Positions 1 to 12,179 of a DNA stretch of 64,000 bases are shown here, piece after piece. Origin of the DNA: Polytrichum commune (Eukaryota; Streptophyta; Polytrichopsida; Polytrichales; Polytrichaceae). A program made the translations under genes and the position numbers. The DNA lies in contig OX485804.1 of NCBI GenBank assembly GCA_950295325.1, forward strand, positions 20,088,001-20,152,000, read 5' to 3'. The notes under the pieces were generated by a model. It ran no database searches. It was not told the origin of the DNA and saw only the letters and a list, made by a program, of their open reading frames with translations. Position 1 is the stretch's first letter, and every line of letters starts with the position of its first letter.

Positions 1-335
1 ATGCAAGATATTCCAATTTCTTCTCACCACCAACAAAAGCAAACTACTCCCCAACCCTCCGACTAGCTTAAACTAAAAAATCACAAATTCTCATCACGGT
101 GATAAATCCCTGAATCACTTATGCCTAATATACTGCCCCCTTCTCCAAATCCAACATCAACAAATTAGACAACATACTCAATAAACTAACCAAAGAAATC
201 TGCAACATACCCAAAAGCACAACCAACATCCTCACCCACCTGAACAACAAAGACTTTGACATCAACACAACATCCCTCCTCCCCAACTATTTACATAATG
301 AGTCCTCCTTTCACAAAAATAGGCACATACACCTT
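1..335 (+). pseudogene. LINE reverse transcriptase C-terminal relic
   Basis: From about base 120 one frame reads YTAPFSKSNINKLDN, then PKSTTNILTHL, then NTTSLLPNYLH. This matches the region just after the RT palm/thumb in plant non-LTR retrotransposons, where a PFSK..I.K.DN..N.L.K.IC..PKST pattern is typical. Stops at about 63-77 and 126-128 and a frame change near 300 show decay. The element is cut by the window start, so its 5' part is not visible. It could belong to the same LINE type as the RNase H fragment at 49.9-51.3 kb, but the two do not overlap in the protein and this cannot be tested here. Confidence 0.6.
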
Positions 336-3300
336 GAACCGCATCATCAGAACCATGATTAGTTTAAGGCCAACGGCTCAAATTCACGCCGGTGTAAAGC
401 ACACATGCAATTTTGTTGTCTTTTCTTTTCTTCTCATTCCTCAATGCCATAATGGATATGTCTTTTGGCTCTAAGTAGCTTTGTAAAGGTATTCTAAACT
501 TGTTGAGAAAAGATCCCACACTTTGCCAAGTGATTCATGAAGTATGTCTTAATGCACTTTGAATTATCGCTGTGTATTTGTTATCAAGCGTTGAAACTCG
601 GCAAGTTTATTGCATTCTCCAAGGTACATTTCTATTGGTAATAGAGAAAAATCCAAGCCTTCATGATAAAAATGACAAAAAAATAAGTCTATGTGAACAC
701 TCAAATGCTTGTATATTTGAAAGGTTGAATAACAATTCAACACAATAATATTTCTTAAGCATACAATTTGAATGATCCAAGGACAATGATCATTCAATTG
801 AAGTGTTGTGATATGTCAACTGTATGTTATGCAATATACCATACGAAGGATCTAGACTTTCAAGAGTTGTGAGGCACCCATCACAACTTTAACGCCCTTA
901 GAATTAGCATATAAGTTTTAAAAATGAAAACGAAAATTCTTACATGTGTTTATTTTAATTTTACACAAACATAATCATTTTTGAATGGGGACCTCAACCA
1001 TGCCCTTAAATTATAGGTTTGTATTGATTCCCCAAGTCACTTGAAGTCTCCACCTTTGCAACCATTTGCTCATCTACATATAATTTGAAAGGAACTATTG
1101 GAAAATTTGGGTACATGTATATAAATGGCCTAGATTGAGATACATATCTAATATAACTTGTCACCGATGTCAATATGACCAAATTTTTACTTCTTCTTTG
1201 TAGTAAGTTGTGTCGAATACAATACCAAGCTCAAAGAGTAAGTTTAAAGATGACTTCAATACTTATGTAGGAATTGTACAAACGATTTCATAGGTTGATG
1301 AGCATAAGGACTAGTTTCTCCTAAACCTGGAGAACGGTAGTTGGTGAAGGACATAAGCATTAGGTAATACCATCCATGTCATGCTCAAAATGTCCGCTGC
1401 AGGTAATTGCAAGCAACACTTGGTTGATACGATGATGCTTTTCAACTTGTGTCACTCGAGCACGGTCATAAATCAACATACATGCAAAATCCTCATCCAT
1501 TCATTACGTTCTAGAAGAAAGGAAAGGAAGATTCTTCATACATGACACATGCATCACAAATTCTCCATGCTGCACTTCCAAAAACTTGATGAAAGTTGCA
1601 AGAATGAGGAACAACCTATTAAGAGCAATGAGCACGGAAGATCAATATCCGAAGTGCCATGAAAATGAACAAAGAAAATTATCATAATCCACCAAGCTCT
1701 TTAGTGCACACAATACTAAAGCCAACAATGGTCAAATCACCCGTTCTGTTGCCGACCAAAGCCTCCCACCTCACCAATGCAAAACAATCTTTGTAGTAAG
1801 TGCTCCCAAAATGACAAAACTAATTAAGATATGTGTACAAAAGAGTCCCAAGTTTCACAAGCTAACCAACTATTCTAGCGAATATTGAAGCAAGCTCGCC
1901 CATGCCTGAGGAAATTGTATGTTTTCTCTTCTTTAAGCACTAGGTGAATATATGACAAGCTACTGCAAGTTCTCCTTCACTTCAAATAAGAATAGTTGGA
2001 AGGATTAAATAAGACAATGAACGGGGAAAACTAACCACTAGTCACAGATGAATGAATTGAGTTTGAGAAATAACCGGTCGAAGTTCAAGACTTCAGGAGA
2101 ATTACCCATCGTTCTAGAGGATCTATGGAATATACCTCAAGATTAATAAAGAACCCCCGAAAGGTCAAAACATGTAACTGATTGGACTTGGAAACACTAG
2201 GATTTTGATTGGTTATGCCCAAAAATCTCCCCGGCTATTGATATGAGAACTTGCAAACGTGGGGACAGTCCTCATGGGAATCATTTGACTTAGCAACCTG
2301 GATTGTGCATATATGAAGTCCGACAAATCCAACACTGGAGCACAAGATCAATTCAATATTAGATTAAATCTACCTTGCATACCCTTCCCAGGTTACGATT
2401 AACTTAAACAGTTTGATAACTTGCACAGTAGAAAAATACAGATAGACGGTTCACCGACTCCAAGCTACCAGAACAACAAAGACCACTTAATAGGTTTGAG
2501 AAGGTTGAATCCACCACCTAACACTGTTTTGGAACATATCCGATCAAGAGTGACATTTTGGTCTAACTGTCTATTATCATCTTTTGCTTACCGCAATCTG
2601 CCTAAAAGTGAATTGAACGAAAACCTCTCCTCTAAAAAGTAAATAATAAAATGAAATAAAGGGGGACAAAGGCACTACATTCACATAACATTAAGTAGCA
2701 ATGCTAAGAGGGTACCCTTTGAGTACCCGCAAATTTACCTCAACAAGAAGGGAAAAGCTTGCAAAGCAAGGGTGAATGAATGGATAATTAATCAAATATA
2801 GAAGCTTCAAAAAGGTATCAAAGAGGTTTCCAATGCGGGTGTCGGGAGACTTTTCAAAAAGTGCAACTACCTTTTTGACCTCACCAACTTTCCCGTTGCT
2901 TTATAGCTATTTAAATTTGTTTAGATTGTAATTTAGCCTAGATTAGAACCTTTATCACCACTTGGCATTAGTTTTGTCCTAGAAACCGACATAATTAATA
3001 CTAAGCATTGAAAGTAACTACCCAAATAGATCTAAAATAGCCTAAGTAAAACTCAAACTTAGTGTTACTTTTGCTCTTGAAAGAGCATCAAACCGGCACG
3101 CGCCAGTTTAATGCTCTTTTAAGAAGGTCAATTCGGGCTTGCTAATTAATGTTATGCAGCCTTGGAAACAAAAGTCTAAATATTCGAATTAAGAATTCCT
3201 ATTGGATGTCGCTTTCACCATGTAAACCTTGGGGAAGAAACCCCACTTGCAAGTGAACTTGTTTTAACGTGTGGATACTTTCCATTGTGAATAGGGGAAA

Positions 3301-3440
3301 ACTGACTCCCAAGCATGTATGTCACTAAAATACTTCTGCTCAAGCATGGAAGGAGGTCACCGAATAGGTTGGATGCTTCAAAATTGGAAGGTGGTTGTGT
3401 GCACACATAGAGAGCCACCTCTTTCAAGGTGACTCCTTTG
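336..3440. other. AT-rich intergenic DNA without recognisable gene
   Basis: No long open frame, splice-consistent exon set or known protein motif was found on either strand. Open frames here are at most about 77 codons and do not look protein-like. The stretch is probably old, unrecognisable repeat DNA. Confidence 0.5.
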
Positions 3441-3446
3441 CACTAG

Positions 3447-3735
3447 ACACATGTTTAAAAGAGATTGGACTACGTCCTCATATTATGAACCACTCCACAC
3501 TCAAAAGTGAACACAATTGGAAACTGGACCCAAGAATTCAGTTGAGAAATCAACAAACATGCACTTCCGATAACCAATATTGAAGCAAGGGAGGTCCATT
3601 TTCAATTCGATTTGTGCTCATGCTTCCTCCTAGATTTTCTATTACAGCACAAGTTATGTTCTGTAAATTTAAGGGGTAGAAGTTGGAGAACACGAAAAAC
3701 AAACCAAATAACACCCACATACTTTACTCCCAATG
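3447..3735 (+). repeat. Dispersed repeat B, copy 1
   Basis: First of four diverged copies of a ~280-bp repeat (others near 4021, 7590 and 12586). Shared blocks in order are gacacatgtttaaaagag, then gtgaacacaattg, then aatcaacaaacatgcacttc, then a GTCC pyrimidine block, and finally gagaacacgaaaaac with cccacata. No coding capacity and no terminal repeats were recognised. Confidence 0.75.
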
Positions 3736-4020
3736 AAGTGACATCTCAACGTTCTCTAGTATCTCCACTCAGTCAATTCCACTGTCCCTTTTCCAAACAG
3801 AGCACACACTCTGGAGTGTGAAGCAATGAAGACTGCTGTGCAGGAAGATGAGGCATCTCCCCCACTTTTTCCAACCCATTCCAATGTCTTACTCTACCGG
3901 CAACTAAGACTGCAGAGTAGAATTGGAAAAAATTGTGCACAATACGAGAGTGGCACAAGAGAGGCCACTAAGTTTGAGTGGCATGTGGTTCCGTGAGAAT
4001 GGAAGAGCAAACATCGTAAA

Positions 4021-4295
4021 GACACATGTTTAAAAGAAATTGGACTACGTTTTCAAATATCGATAACTATTCTAGACTCAATAATGAACACAATTGAGAG
4101 AACCTATGTATCCAGTGAAGAAATCAACAAACATGCACTTCCGATAACCGTAACTAAAATCAAAGGAGGTCCGATTTTTACAAATGTTTCATCGTAGATT
4201 TGCTAATCCAATGCGAGTTTTGCTGTGTAAATCTAATCAGTAGAAGTTGGAGAACATGAAAGAGGAACCACATAACACCCACATACCTTAACACA
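4021..4295 (+). repeat. Dispersed repeat B, copy 2
   Basis: It shares gacacatgtttaaaag, attggactacg, aatcaacaaacatgcacttc, cgataaccg and gaacatgaaagaggaacca with copy 1, about 570 bases upstream in the same orientation. The last block, cccacataccttaac, marks the common right end. Confidence 0.75.
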
Positions 4296-4849
4296 CTCGC
4301 ACGCCTTTCTGAAACTCCAGTGTGCACTTCACAACTAACTCGCCAAATCATACTACTACCGTGCAAGTGGATCTGAGCAAACTGAACTGGAGAGACAGTC
4401 ATGTAGCTTATAAATTGGTACGAGTTGCGCATACCTATGTATGAAGGCGGATATATGTGTATTGAGATCGCCCTGCAAATTCCACCGAGTCCTCATCCTC
4501 ACGAACCATCATCTTTCAACACCAAGCGCAGAGATTCCAAAGAACGATCAATAATTTCAACAGACCCACCACCCAAATTCCGTGGTGTGGTCACGGCTAG
4601 CGGTGGAGATGGTTGTTTCTTTCTGTGTATTCGGGGTATTGGATCTGTATGCAGAAATTCAATAGTGAGAATTCTAGCGGGACATACAGACTCGAGCTGA
4701 ACGCACCCATGTTCCCAGATTCAACAAATTATGAAACAACGACAGATGATTGACACCCTTCTGTTCGTCAGTCGTGCGGAGAAGAACACCAATTCCTCCG
4801 ACATGGACTGCAAGGAGAGGGAGCTCAAAGAGTAGTAGAACGAGAGACC

Positions 4850-5020
4850 GTAGCGCAAGAGGAAGGTAGCTATGGCGGGGAAGAAGCTGGGAGCAGTGTG
4901 CATTTCCTTGGCAGGATCATGGGCAGATTTTTGAGAGACACGGTCACCCGGACTTGGTGATAGGTTATGGCCCGAATTCTTGGGAATTTTCTCTCTCCTG
5001 TAGCTCTTACTGGCCAAAGT
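4850..5020 (+). repeat. Direct repeat C, copy 1
   Basis: About 160 bp here recur at 5640-5797 in the same orientation. Shared blocks are gcaagaggaaggt, agtgtgcatttcc, ggcaggatcat, cggtcacc, gaattcttgggaat and ctcttactggccaaagt. Copy 2 has small deletions. The pair could be a duplicated gene fragment, but no frame is open in both copies. Confidence 0.75.
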
Positions 5021-5639
5021 GTCTAAGGGATGTGCAGCTCTTCGAAGGGCTAATACGCAATTATGAAGTCCCTAGTGTAAAAGTGCCCCTTGAAATTGAT
5101 CTCCCAATCCTCGTGAAGCATTCTAATCAGGCGAGCCGCCACGAATTCCCTACTCTTGTTCTTCTTTGTTCCTACAGCTGCTAAACCACCGCCCAACTTT
5201 ACAACAAGCTAGTTTCTTGGCCAAAGGAATCACCAGCAAATATCTGCTTCACGATTGTTTAGCAGTCCGGTCGGTTGCTGCACGCAGTCGGTTGCTCGAT
5301 CATGCAGTCTTCACTGCAAGATATGCATACCAACTTCAGAGTTCTGGCACATCTTCCAAAAACACATGCACATTTAATCCTCAGGACCAATGATTTGAAG
5401 CAAACGACTTCTCAAACGATAACAACACTCTACCTTGCGTTCATCGATCTGGAGAGGATTAGCAGTTAACCTCCAACTTAGCCTGCCATGAGCAAATTGA
5501 ACTGGGAGCCCAAAACAAAAGCAAAACTGATCATGTCAGAACATCACTACCCTTCAGGAGCCACGAATCACCACTACCAAGAACCTGTGTGGAAGGCTGT
5601 TGATCGTCAGAGCCATTGTGGACAATGAATAAGAGCCCG

Positions 5640-5797
5640 CCGCGCAAGAGGAAGGTGGCCACTATGGCGGAGCAGAGTGCATTTCCTCGGCAGGATCATC
5701 GCCAGATTCAAAAGACGCGGTCACCGGACTCGGTGATGGCTTATGGCCGAATTCTTGGGAATCTTCCCTATACTGTAACTCTTACTGGCCAAAGTAT
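5640..5797 (+). repeat. Direct repeat C, copy 2
   Basis: Second copy of the block at 4850-5020, about 790 bases downstream, with the same order of shared words. Several indels that are not multiples of three argue against a conserved protein. Confidence 0.75.
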
Positions 5798-5799
5798 TT

Positions 5800-6940
5800 A
5801 CATTTACTCGAGCTGTGCCGACCTTGCACTGTGCCGGGTGTGAGAGCAGGTGCACATTCATTCAGTAATTCAATTTGATAAATTTTCATTTCTCCGCAAG
5901 TCCATGTGCATAGCCGCGGCGCCGGCGGGCAATGAGCGACACTCAAACTTTAAATTATGTCATTAAACATAGAAAACCACCTCAAAAACACTAAATCCAA
6001 TATTTCACACCCAATACTAAGTCCTTACACACCTATCCTCACCTAAGATGAAGGCAAAACATGCATAGAACGGAACTCTTAAGACAATTCTACACATGTG
6101 TAAAGAACAATTATCTGTGGATTCTACTTGAATACAATTCTATTCATTCACAAAAAAATACAATTTATCTCTTCAACTTGGACCTAGCAATGCAAAGCAC
6201 TTTTTGGAACGGAACTCTAGGACCTACTAGGTAGCATGGTAGCATTTCAAGTTAAAATAGAAGCCCCTCTCTATACTCCGGGACCCAGTGGCCTTGTATT
6301 GTGTTTAGCAATGAAATAAAGCATTTCATTTGCTTCCAAAAAAATAAAATAACAGATGAATAACTACAATAGAAGAGTTCAATACACATGTTGACCAAAC
6401 CAGGGAGCTACACCAAATTAAACATTGTGCTACATTCAAGAAGGAACAATCCCCATGTATGGCTTACGATTCATAGACGCCATCTTAAGGGGTCCGTGTA
6501 AAACCTACCTAGCCTTTATAGGCTTATGGTTTATTCATCCCAAATTAATCCTACTAGACTAATTTACAGTCTCCGATGCTAACTCCGGGGTCAAATATGC
6601 TTAAACGAGACTTTTCTGAGCTAAACAAGGAATTCCAATATTTTCACCTTCAACTTACGTGGCTGCCTCGAATTCTTGGCCTCCATACATCCCACGTTTT
6701 CATAAAACCATTCCGGTTAATACATGACGCAAGATGACTACCTTCAAAACACCATATCACCACATCCACAACCTTGACAAACTAGTTGATCATACGCAGG
6801 ACAAGAACCACTGCATAGGGAGGTTTGATTGATTCTCCATTTGGCAACAATAAGAGGTATAATATCTCTCTCTATGGAGTGCATTGAATTGCCCCTTGGA
6901 GAAAGTTCAAAACCTCGACCTACGTCTACAACCCAGTGTT
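5800..6940. other. Intergenic DNA, nothing recognised
   Basis: AT-rich, with short open frames only. No repeat partner inside the window and no protein motif was recognised. Confidence 0.4.
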
Positions 6941-6941
6941 C

Positions 6942-7135
6942 AGGGAGATTTTTGGGCATAATCGGTCAAGTTCCTAGTGTTTCCAAGCCCAAGCAGTTAC
7001 ATGTTGACGTCTACCGGTTTTTCATTGTCAAATTGAAGAACATTCTGCAAACTCCTCTAAATCGATCAGCAATAACTTTCCTGAAGTCTTCAACTTCAAC
7101 CAGTTATTTCTCAAACTCAACCAGGTCATCTACAC
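6942..7135 (+). repeat. Dispersed repeat J, copy 1
   Basis: Contains gatttttgggcata, ggtcaagttcctagtgttt, gttacatgttgac and a distal block with gaagtcttcaacttcaacc. Related copies are at 8353-8540 and 59465-59620, with a 5' stub at 18262-18345, all in the same orientation. No coding or terminal-repeat structure was found. Confidence 0.7.
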
Positions 7136-7260
7136 TAGCAGTCAGTTCTGCCCGTTTATTGTTACAAACCCACCAAAACATGTGCACCGATCGACCTCAT
7201 ACATCCAAACAACCCATTCTCAAAGAAGATGAAAACCAATCACTGAATGTTTGATAGTCA

Positions 7261-7290
7261 GGGGTGGGGAGGGGGGCGGGGGGGGAGGAC
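7261..7290 (+). other. G-rich tract with quadruplex potential
   Basis: A run of guanine blocks (ggggtgggga, then ggggggcggg, then a longer G run) holds at least four closely spaced G-tracts. It therefore meets the usual sequence rule for a G-quadruplex on the plus strand. No gene lies nearby, so a regulatory role is not implied. Confidence 0.5.
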
Positions 7291-7589
7291 AAGTTATTAT
7301 TGAAGGAGAAGAAGAAGAAGATACTTTGGTGTTGAGACAAGCTGATAAATAAGCTTAGCAGATGCATGCACAAGAATACAAAGATGCTTGGCTCCTGCTA
7401 CTACTTAAATGCTACTAGTGCACCAGGACACCGTGTTGGATGATGGTACAAGCAATCAAACCCAACACAAGTCTGCCATCCACACAGTTCGTATGTCAGG
7501 CCATAAGGTGTGCATGCGAGCAAGTGTTATGTGGTAATTTTTCTTGATCAGACATCTGCATTTGGTCAGTGTGGCATTAGGCGAGGATC

Positions 7590-7865
7590 AAACGACAAAC
7601 AACGTACACAAAGTGACATGTTTCAAAGAGATATCACATACTCCACACTGAACAGTGAACACAATGAGGAGACTTGCTATGAAATATTCACTCAAGGAAC
7701 CAACAAACATGTACATCCAATAACCATAACCAAACTAGGAAAAGTCCGATTTTCAATCAAGTTTTGTTGATGCTTCACCGTAGATTAGCTATTAATGCAA
7801 CACAATCTGATTGGCAGGAATAGGAGAACATGAAAAATGAACCAAACAACTCCCACATACCTTAT
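7590..7865 (+). repeat. Dispersed repeat B, copy 3
   Basis: It shares aacaatgaggagacttgct, tgaaatattcactcaagga, gtccgattttcaatc and aaaaatgaaccaaacaa with copy 4 at 12586, from which it differs little. It is much more diverged from copies 1 and 2 at 3.4-4.3 kb. Copies 3 and 4 are the left part of the tandem duplication. Confidence 0.8.
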
Positions 7866-8352
7866 GAAAACGAAATCCTTTATCCATGAGAAACGAGCGA
7901 CGCAAGCCTCCCGCACAACAATGATGCAATGGAGCCCCTTGCCACAAGAAATGAACGAGATGAAAGAAAAAAAACAAACTATTGAATCATCTTTAGCCTC
8001 AGATGGAGTTGTCGGTACCTAGTGTACTACAATCAGGCGACTAGGCATGGGCAAGGTAGGGTGAATTTCCATGTACGCCACTTGCCCACCAGACTCTACT
8101 ATGAACAAGAACTAACCTGCCCAAATGCAAAGGGATTCTGGTGGTGTAGGGTTCGTATGTGCCAACTAGCTACTCCGATCTTCTCAAATTCGGTCCCACC
8201 TACTTAAGCTCCTCCTCCCGGTTATCAAGGATGAAGTTCTAGATTGATTCTCTCGAGTCTTTAACCAATCTTAATCCTTTGGTGACTGGCGCGCACTTGT
8301 AGGTTAAAGATTATTGAATGGGCTCATAGAAGTATGCTACAATGCCCGTGAA

Positions 8353-8540
8353 GTTTTCAGGCATAGTCGGTCAAGATCCTAGTAATTCTAAATCCAATTG
8401 GTTACATGTTGACATCTTCCGGATTTGCTTCATTCATTTGAGGTATATTCTGTAGATTCCTCTAAATGATTGGTAAATTTCTTGAAGTCTTGAACTTCAA
8501 CTGGTTATTTCTTGAATTCGAACGGTTCATATGCAACTAA
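8353..8540 (+). repeat. Dispersed repeat J, copy 2
   Basis: It follows copy 1 (6942) block by block: ggcatagtcggtcaag, gttacatgttgacatct, ttcctctaaatgat, cttgaagtcttgaacttca. It lies inside the MITE D composite, so it either inserted there or was captured. Confidence 0.7.
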
Positions 8541-8715
8541 CCGCCAGTTCTTTTCGGACATAGGTACACTAGCCGGTGTCCATGGCCCTCGACATTCTAG
8601 CGGACCATCAAAATGTGGTTGGATGTGGCTTATGCTTAACTACATGGCAAACACCTCCGACCCACTATTATCTAGAATGTAGTGGGCAAGTTGCTTACAT
8701 GGAAAGGGTTAGTTT

Positions 8716-8815
8716 CCATGTGAGCCACTCGCCCACCAGAGTGTACTTAAAACGTAGATTCACTTAATGAAATCTACATTTTCATTAGAATATGGTGGGC
8801 GAGTGGCCTACATGG
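8716..8815. repeat. 100-bp fold-back (hairpin)
   Basis: The left arm, ccatgtgagccactcgccc followed by acca, is complementary to the right arm, tggtgggcgagtggcctac followed by atgg. Around 50 bases of loop separate them. The arms are MITE D termini facing each other, so this is the juxtaposition of two element ends, not a terminator. Confidence 0.75.
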
Positions 8816-8856
8816 AAGCCATCCCAAACTCACCCTTGGTGAACAATGAGTTCAAA

Positions 8857-9165
8857 AAATCTCCAAAAACATTTGGGGGCTGCCCCAGCCCGTATTTGCC
8901 TCCCCCTACAAGCTCATAGTTCATGAGGATACTTTAACGTCCACCGCAAGAAATGGGGACATTGTGTTAAGTGCTGAGGAGAAAGCAGTTCCCTACGTTG
9001 ATTGTCGGCTTTAGTCGGGGAGTGCAGACAGAGAAATTGTCCATGGGACAGGAAGTTGCCATTCGAAACTACATTTCTGGAGGTATGGGTACTGTAGTAA
9101 CTTAGTGAGGGGCATGTGAGGAGAAGATGAGATCGGACGGTTTTTTTAGGAAAATCGAGGTTCAT
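8857..9165 (+). repeat. Block E, copy 1 of tandem duplication
   Basis: It matches 12880-13180 through gctgccccagcccgtat, gaaatggggacat, gtgctgaggagaaagcagtt, gtgcagacagagaaatt and catgggacaggaagt. A more diverged version of the same ~150-bp core recurs inside block A (from about 10630, gtcggggagtgc...gtgtccatgg), so the ancestral unit was itself internally duplicated. Confidence 0.75.
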
Positions 9166-9175
9166 GGGCATCTCA

Positions 9176-9319
9176 GGGCCGGTTTATACTATGGACCATG
9201 AAGTCGGACCATGTAAGAGGGCCTTTTTCAATGGTCCGAGTTTATGATCCAACTTCCATGCTCCGACTTCTCAAAAGATCAATTTTGAAAGCTTTGGGCC
9301 CCTCACTAGGTGTAAACCG
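9176..9319. mobile_element. Short TIR element (~144 bp)
   Basis: It starts gggccggtttatactatgg and ends ctaggtgtaaaccg, so cggtttatac and cggtttacac form an inverted pair at the ends. It lies at the start of the segment that is missing from copy 2 of the tandem duplication. A related terminus occurs at 48574. No transposase is encoded. Confidence 0.4.
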
Positions 9320-10523
9320 AATGTAGATCAAGAAGAATGACATGCACCAAAAAGTGAATGTGCTGATTTTTTTTAATATATGTCCAAAAACGTTATTCTT
9401 TAAAAAAATTCAAGTTTGCTCATTCTCTTGTCTTGTCTTCAGCTTTACTTGTCTTCACTTCTTGTTAAATGTGTCGAAGATGTGGCTTGCAAATCTTCTC
9501 ACAACAATTTTACAAAAGAAGAATAAGCGATTGAATTTGTATATGTTGAATCAATGTAATTTGCATGTGACATGTACCTTGTGTTGTACATTGAGCATTA
9601 TTTGCAACCCGCTTCATCATGTGTACTCAAATTCTTGAGTTCTTGATGTCCCACCTTGTTTGATGAAACATGTGGGAGCAGGTTTAAGGGGCAGGGCAAG
9701 GAAGAAATGGTATATCTCATGGGCTATGATATGATCTAGGTACATAGAGGGCAGACTTGCTCCTCAAGATTCATTACATTATATAGATGCTAAAAAGTGT
9801 GCCTTGTGAGCCTTACCTAGTGGGAAGAGTTGTATAGAAAGCCCTCAAAAGAAAATTCATTAAAAGAGTATTATAATGTCATTTCTTTGCCATGGCCCCT
9901 TGTCTCTTTTCCTACCATACCACCTCTCTTGCCTCTCTCACCGCAAAACCCGTTGGACCATGTCAATATATTAATTAGGCTTTAAAATATGTTCTCACTA
10001 AGAAAATAATTCCAGTATGCAACGAAGGGACCATTTGAGAGATCACAATGTTTGGCTGGTAAGGTAGAAATACCATAAGCAGTTAACCACCCTCTAGCCG
10101 TGCATTAGACCGCCGTCATAATGATGAAGTGCCATTTCTGAAACGGATCATGGCTTGGCGACAACTTCAATACGTGCACACTTAGTGTAGCCAATGAGAG
10201 GCAAGTGTTAATGTACTCATGAGGTAACCGATTTAGACGATGTTATGTATGGAAATGCGGAGTACCGTGTTCGCTGTAGGGAAAATCTAGTAAACGAGTA
10301 GGGGGTTGAACAAACTTTCCACTTTGAAAAATTGTGGAATTTTTCGTACAAGGCAGAAAAATATGAAACAACTTGCATTGTTCACGAATCCTTCTCGTCT
10401 ATCTTGGAAAATTATCTCATGATTGTCAGACCAGATCTTCAATGCGAATCACCTTATTTTCACAGGTTATGGTATTTCTCCCTTATTTGCATACTTACAA
10501 CATGTGCCTCCTGCCAGTGTAAA
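9320..10523. other. Copy-1-only segment, no recognised content
   Basis: About 1.2 kb is absent from the parallel position in the second tandem copy, where cgaggt joins directly to attgaaagcc. No protein family was recognised in its short open frames, and no clear ends other than the small TIR element at its left were found. Confidence 0.4.
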
Positions 10524-11635
10524 ATTGAAAGCCTTCCAGATTATACATGGCATGACTTTAATAAGGAAATGGCCGGAGACAGAAGAAGCTGAGAAGAAAA
10601 CGTTGGTTTCCCTGTTGGCCCTGACTTAACTTAGGTTCAGTCGGGGAGTGCCGTGCAGACAGAGACAGTGTCCATGGTACGCTAAGTTGCGATTATTAAT
10701 TGATTTCATGAGGGTATGAGGATGCGGCAAGTGAGATAAAGATGAGGTCGGACTTCTGGGGATTTGAGGTTCTTGGTTATCTCAAAGCCTTGTTCACGGG
10801 TCCCAACTCCCGAGTCACTTGAGGTCGATCCGTGCAACCTCAGCAAGGAAGTTGGGGCTCTTCACATCACACGGGTTCCAATTTCTAATAAGTCTCAAGT
10901 ATGATGTGGATGCTTACATGGCATCATTGTTGGGAGGTGAGACTCAAGACTTGTGTTGAGAGTTGGGTTAGTAGAGAAGGGGTGTATGTTTCAGTGTAAT
11001 TCTAAGAATGGACACCAAAAAAATACTTGTTTTAAAGAGTTTAAGTTATGTGCTCAACATTTGTAATGATTCTATGTCCAGTAGTCAACACAATTGAGAA
11101 AGATTATGAATTGAGAAAGAGAATCTTCATATTCGTAATGACTCGTACATTCATGCCATTATAAGCATATGAGTCGGGGGCAATTATCATGTGTCTTTAG
11201 AAAGTTTGTAAAAGAATCTACCATGGTGGTAGATTTGCATAATTCTTTCATCAGCACCATATGGTTGCTTAGGACTCGAATGATGATAATGTATGATAAG
11301 CTACAAACATTAAACAAACATGGCCATGTACACCATTTGGATTTGCTAATCATCTTGCACTAATTACATATTCGCATATCCTACAAGAAGTGGGTGCAGA
11401 GATAAAAGTGTCCAATTAAGGCTCACGTTCTTGACATTTGTGGATGCACAAAACCGCAACCTCGCAAATCCAAGTAGTATCTATAAGGTAGCAAAGAGCA
11501 TAAAACATTCAAATAAATAAGGCCCATCTAAGGTAGAGAAGTCTTAAGTGGTTACATTTCTTGAAGAGCCCCTGTCTCCTAGGATATGGAACACCCAATT
11601 AGTATGAGATGGTTAGCAAATCCAAAGCGATGTTG

Positions 11636-12179
11636 CTTGGGGGGGTCGTTGGCGGAAATCGTAGCAACAATGTGTGATAAAAAATAAGGTCTCATATGTT
11701 CATCATAGATAAATTTTGCAAAAAACGTACATATAATATAGGGGGTTTTAAAATAATGAAACATGTTTAAAATACCATCACACAATTTGGACTTTTTTAT
11801 CTAGTCAATATATTTAAAATTACATGGATTCAACTACTAGAGGTAGCGGGTCTAGGGTAGGGTTTGTGCTAGTGGATGAAAAGAGGAAAACAAAAATGAA
11901 CAATAGTTGGGCTCTGATTAAGAAAAAAAAAAGGTATAGTTAAAAAAAGATGATTACTTGGGGTATAAAGAAAAAAAATGCAGTATAAGTAAAACATTAT
12001 ATTTTTTAAACAATTTTCCCAAAATTATAATTACTGATAGGTTGTATTAAAATACAAGCATTTACCTTTATTTTGAAAAATATCATACCTTATAATCTTT
12101 TCTGCAATGTACATAGCCCCCCGATAAATAGGTCTTGAGTGCACGTGTATGCAAAATATAAGAGGGAGTGAACCCCCTG
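11636..12179. mobile_element. 544-bp insertion with 10-bp target duplication
   Basis: The segment is bounded on both sides by agcgatgttg (11626-11635 and 12180-12189). The duplicated copy near 14310 has a single, uninterrupted equivalent site. The insertion begins cttgggggggtcg and ends gtgaaccccctg, giving a short, imperfect G-rich/C-rich inverted terminus. Known biology: 9-10-bp target duplications are typical of Mutator-like elements. The short ends and lack of a transposase make it, at best, a non-autonomous member. Insertion is certain on the sequence; the superfamily is inference. Confidence 0.65.

Larger units (their letters stand above)
8059..8835 (+). mobile_element. Composite TIR element (MITE D), degenerate
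   Basis: The left end reads gggtgaatttccatgta and the right end ...ggcctacatggaagcc...ctcaccc. These are inverted copies of the same terminus that bounds the element at 55010-56366. The interior also shares gtccatggccctcgacatt and acccactattatctagaat with that element. A second, inward-facing terminus pair lies at 8680-8815, so this copy looks like two abutting elements or an internal duplication. Flanking trinucleotides (gta/ttg) are no longer an intact TAA target duplication. Confidence 0.55.

Noticed and set aside
6829..7254. 141-codon open frame on the plus strand
   Set aside because: It lies mostly inside repeat J, does not match any family, and the frame is broken in the other J copies.
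8716..8815. Hairpin as a transcription terminator or miRNA precursor
   Set aside because: The arms are MITE D terminal repeats facing each other, which explains the structure without a regulatory RNA.
9342..9638. 98-codon plus-strand frame with hydrophobic, Phe/Cys/Leu-rich product
   Set aside because: Composition is what AT-rich DNA with T-runs gives by chance; no start context or homologous feature was recognised.
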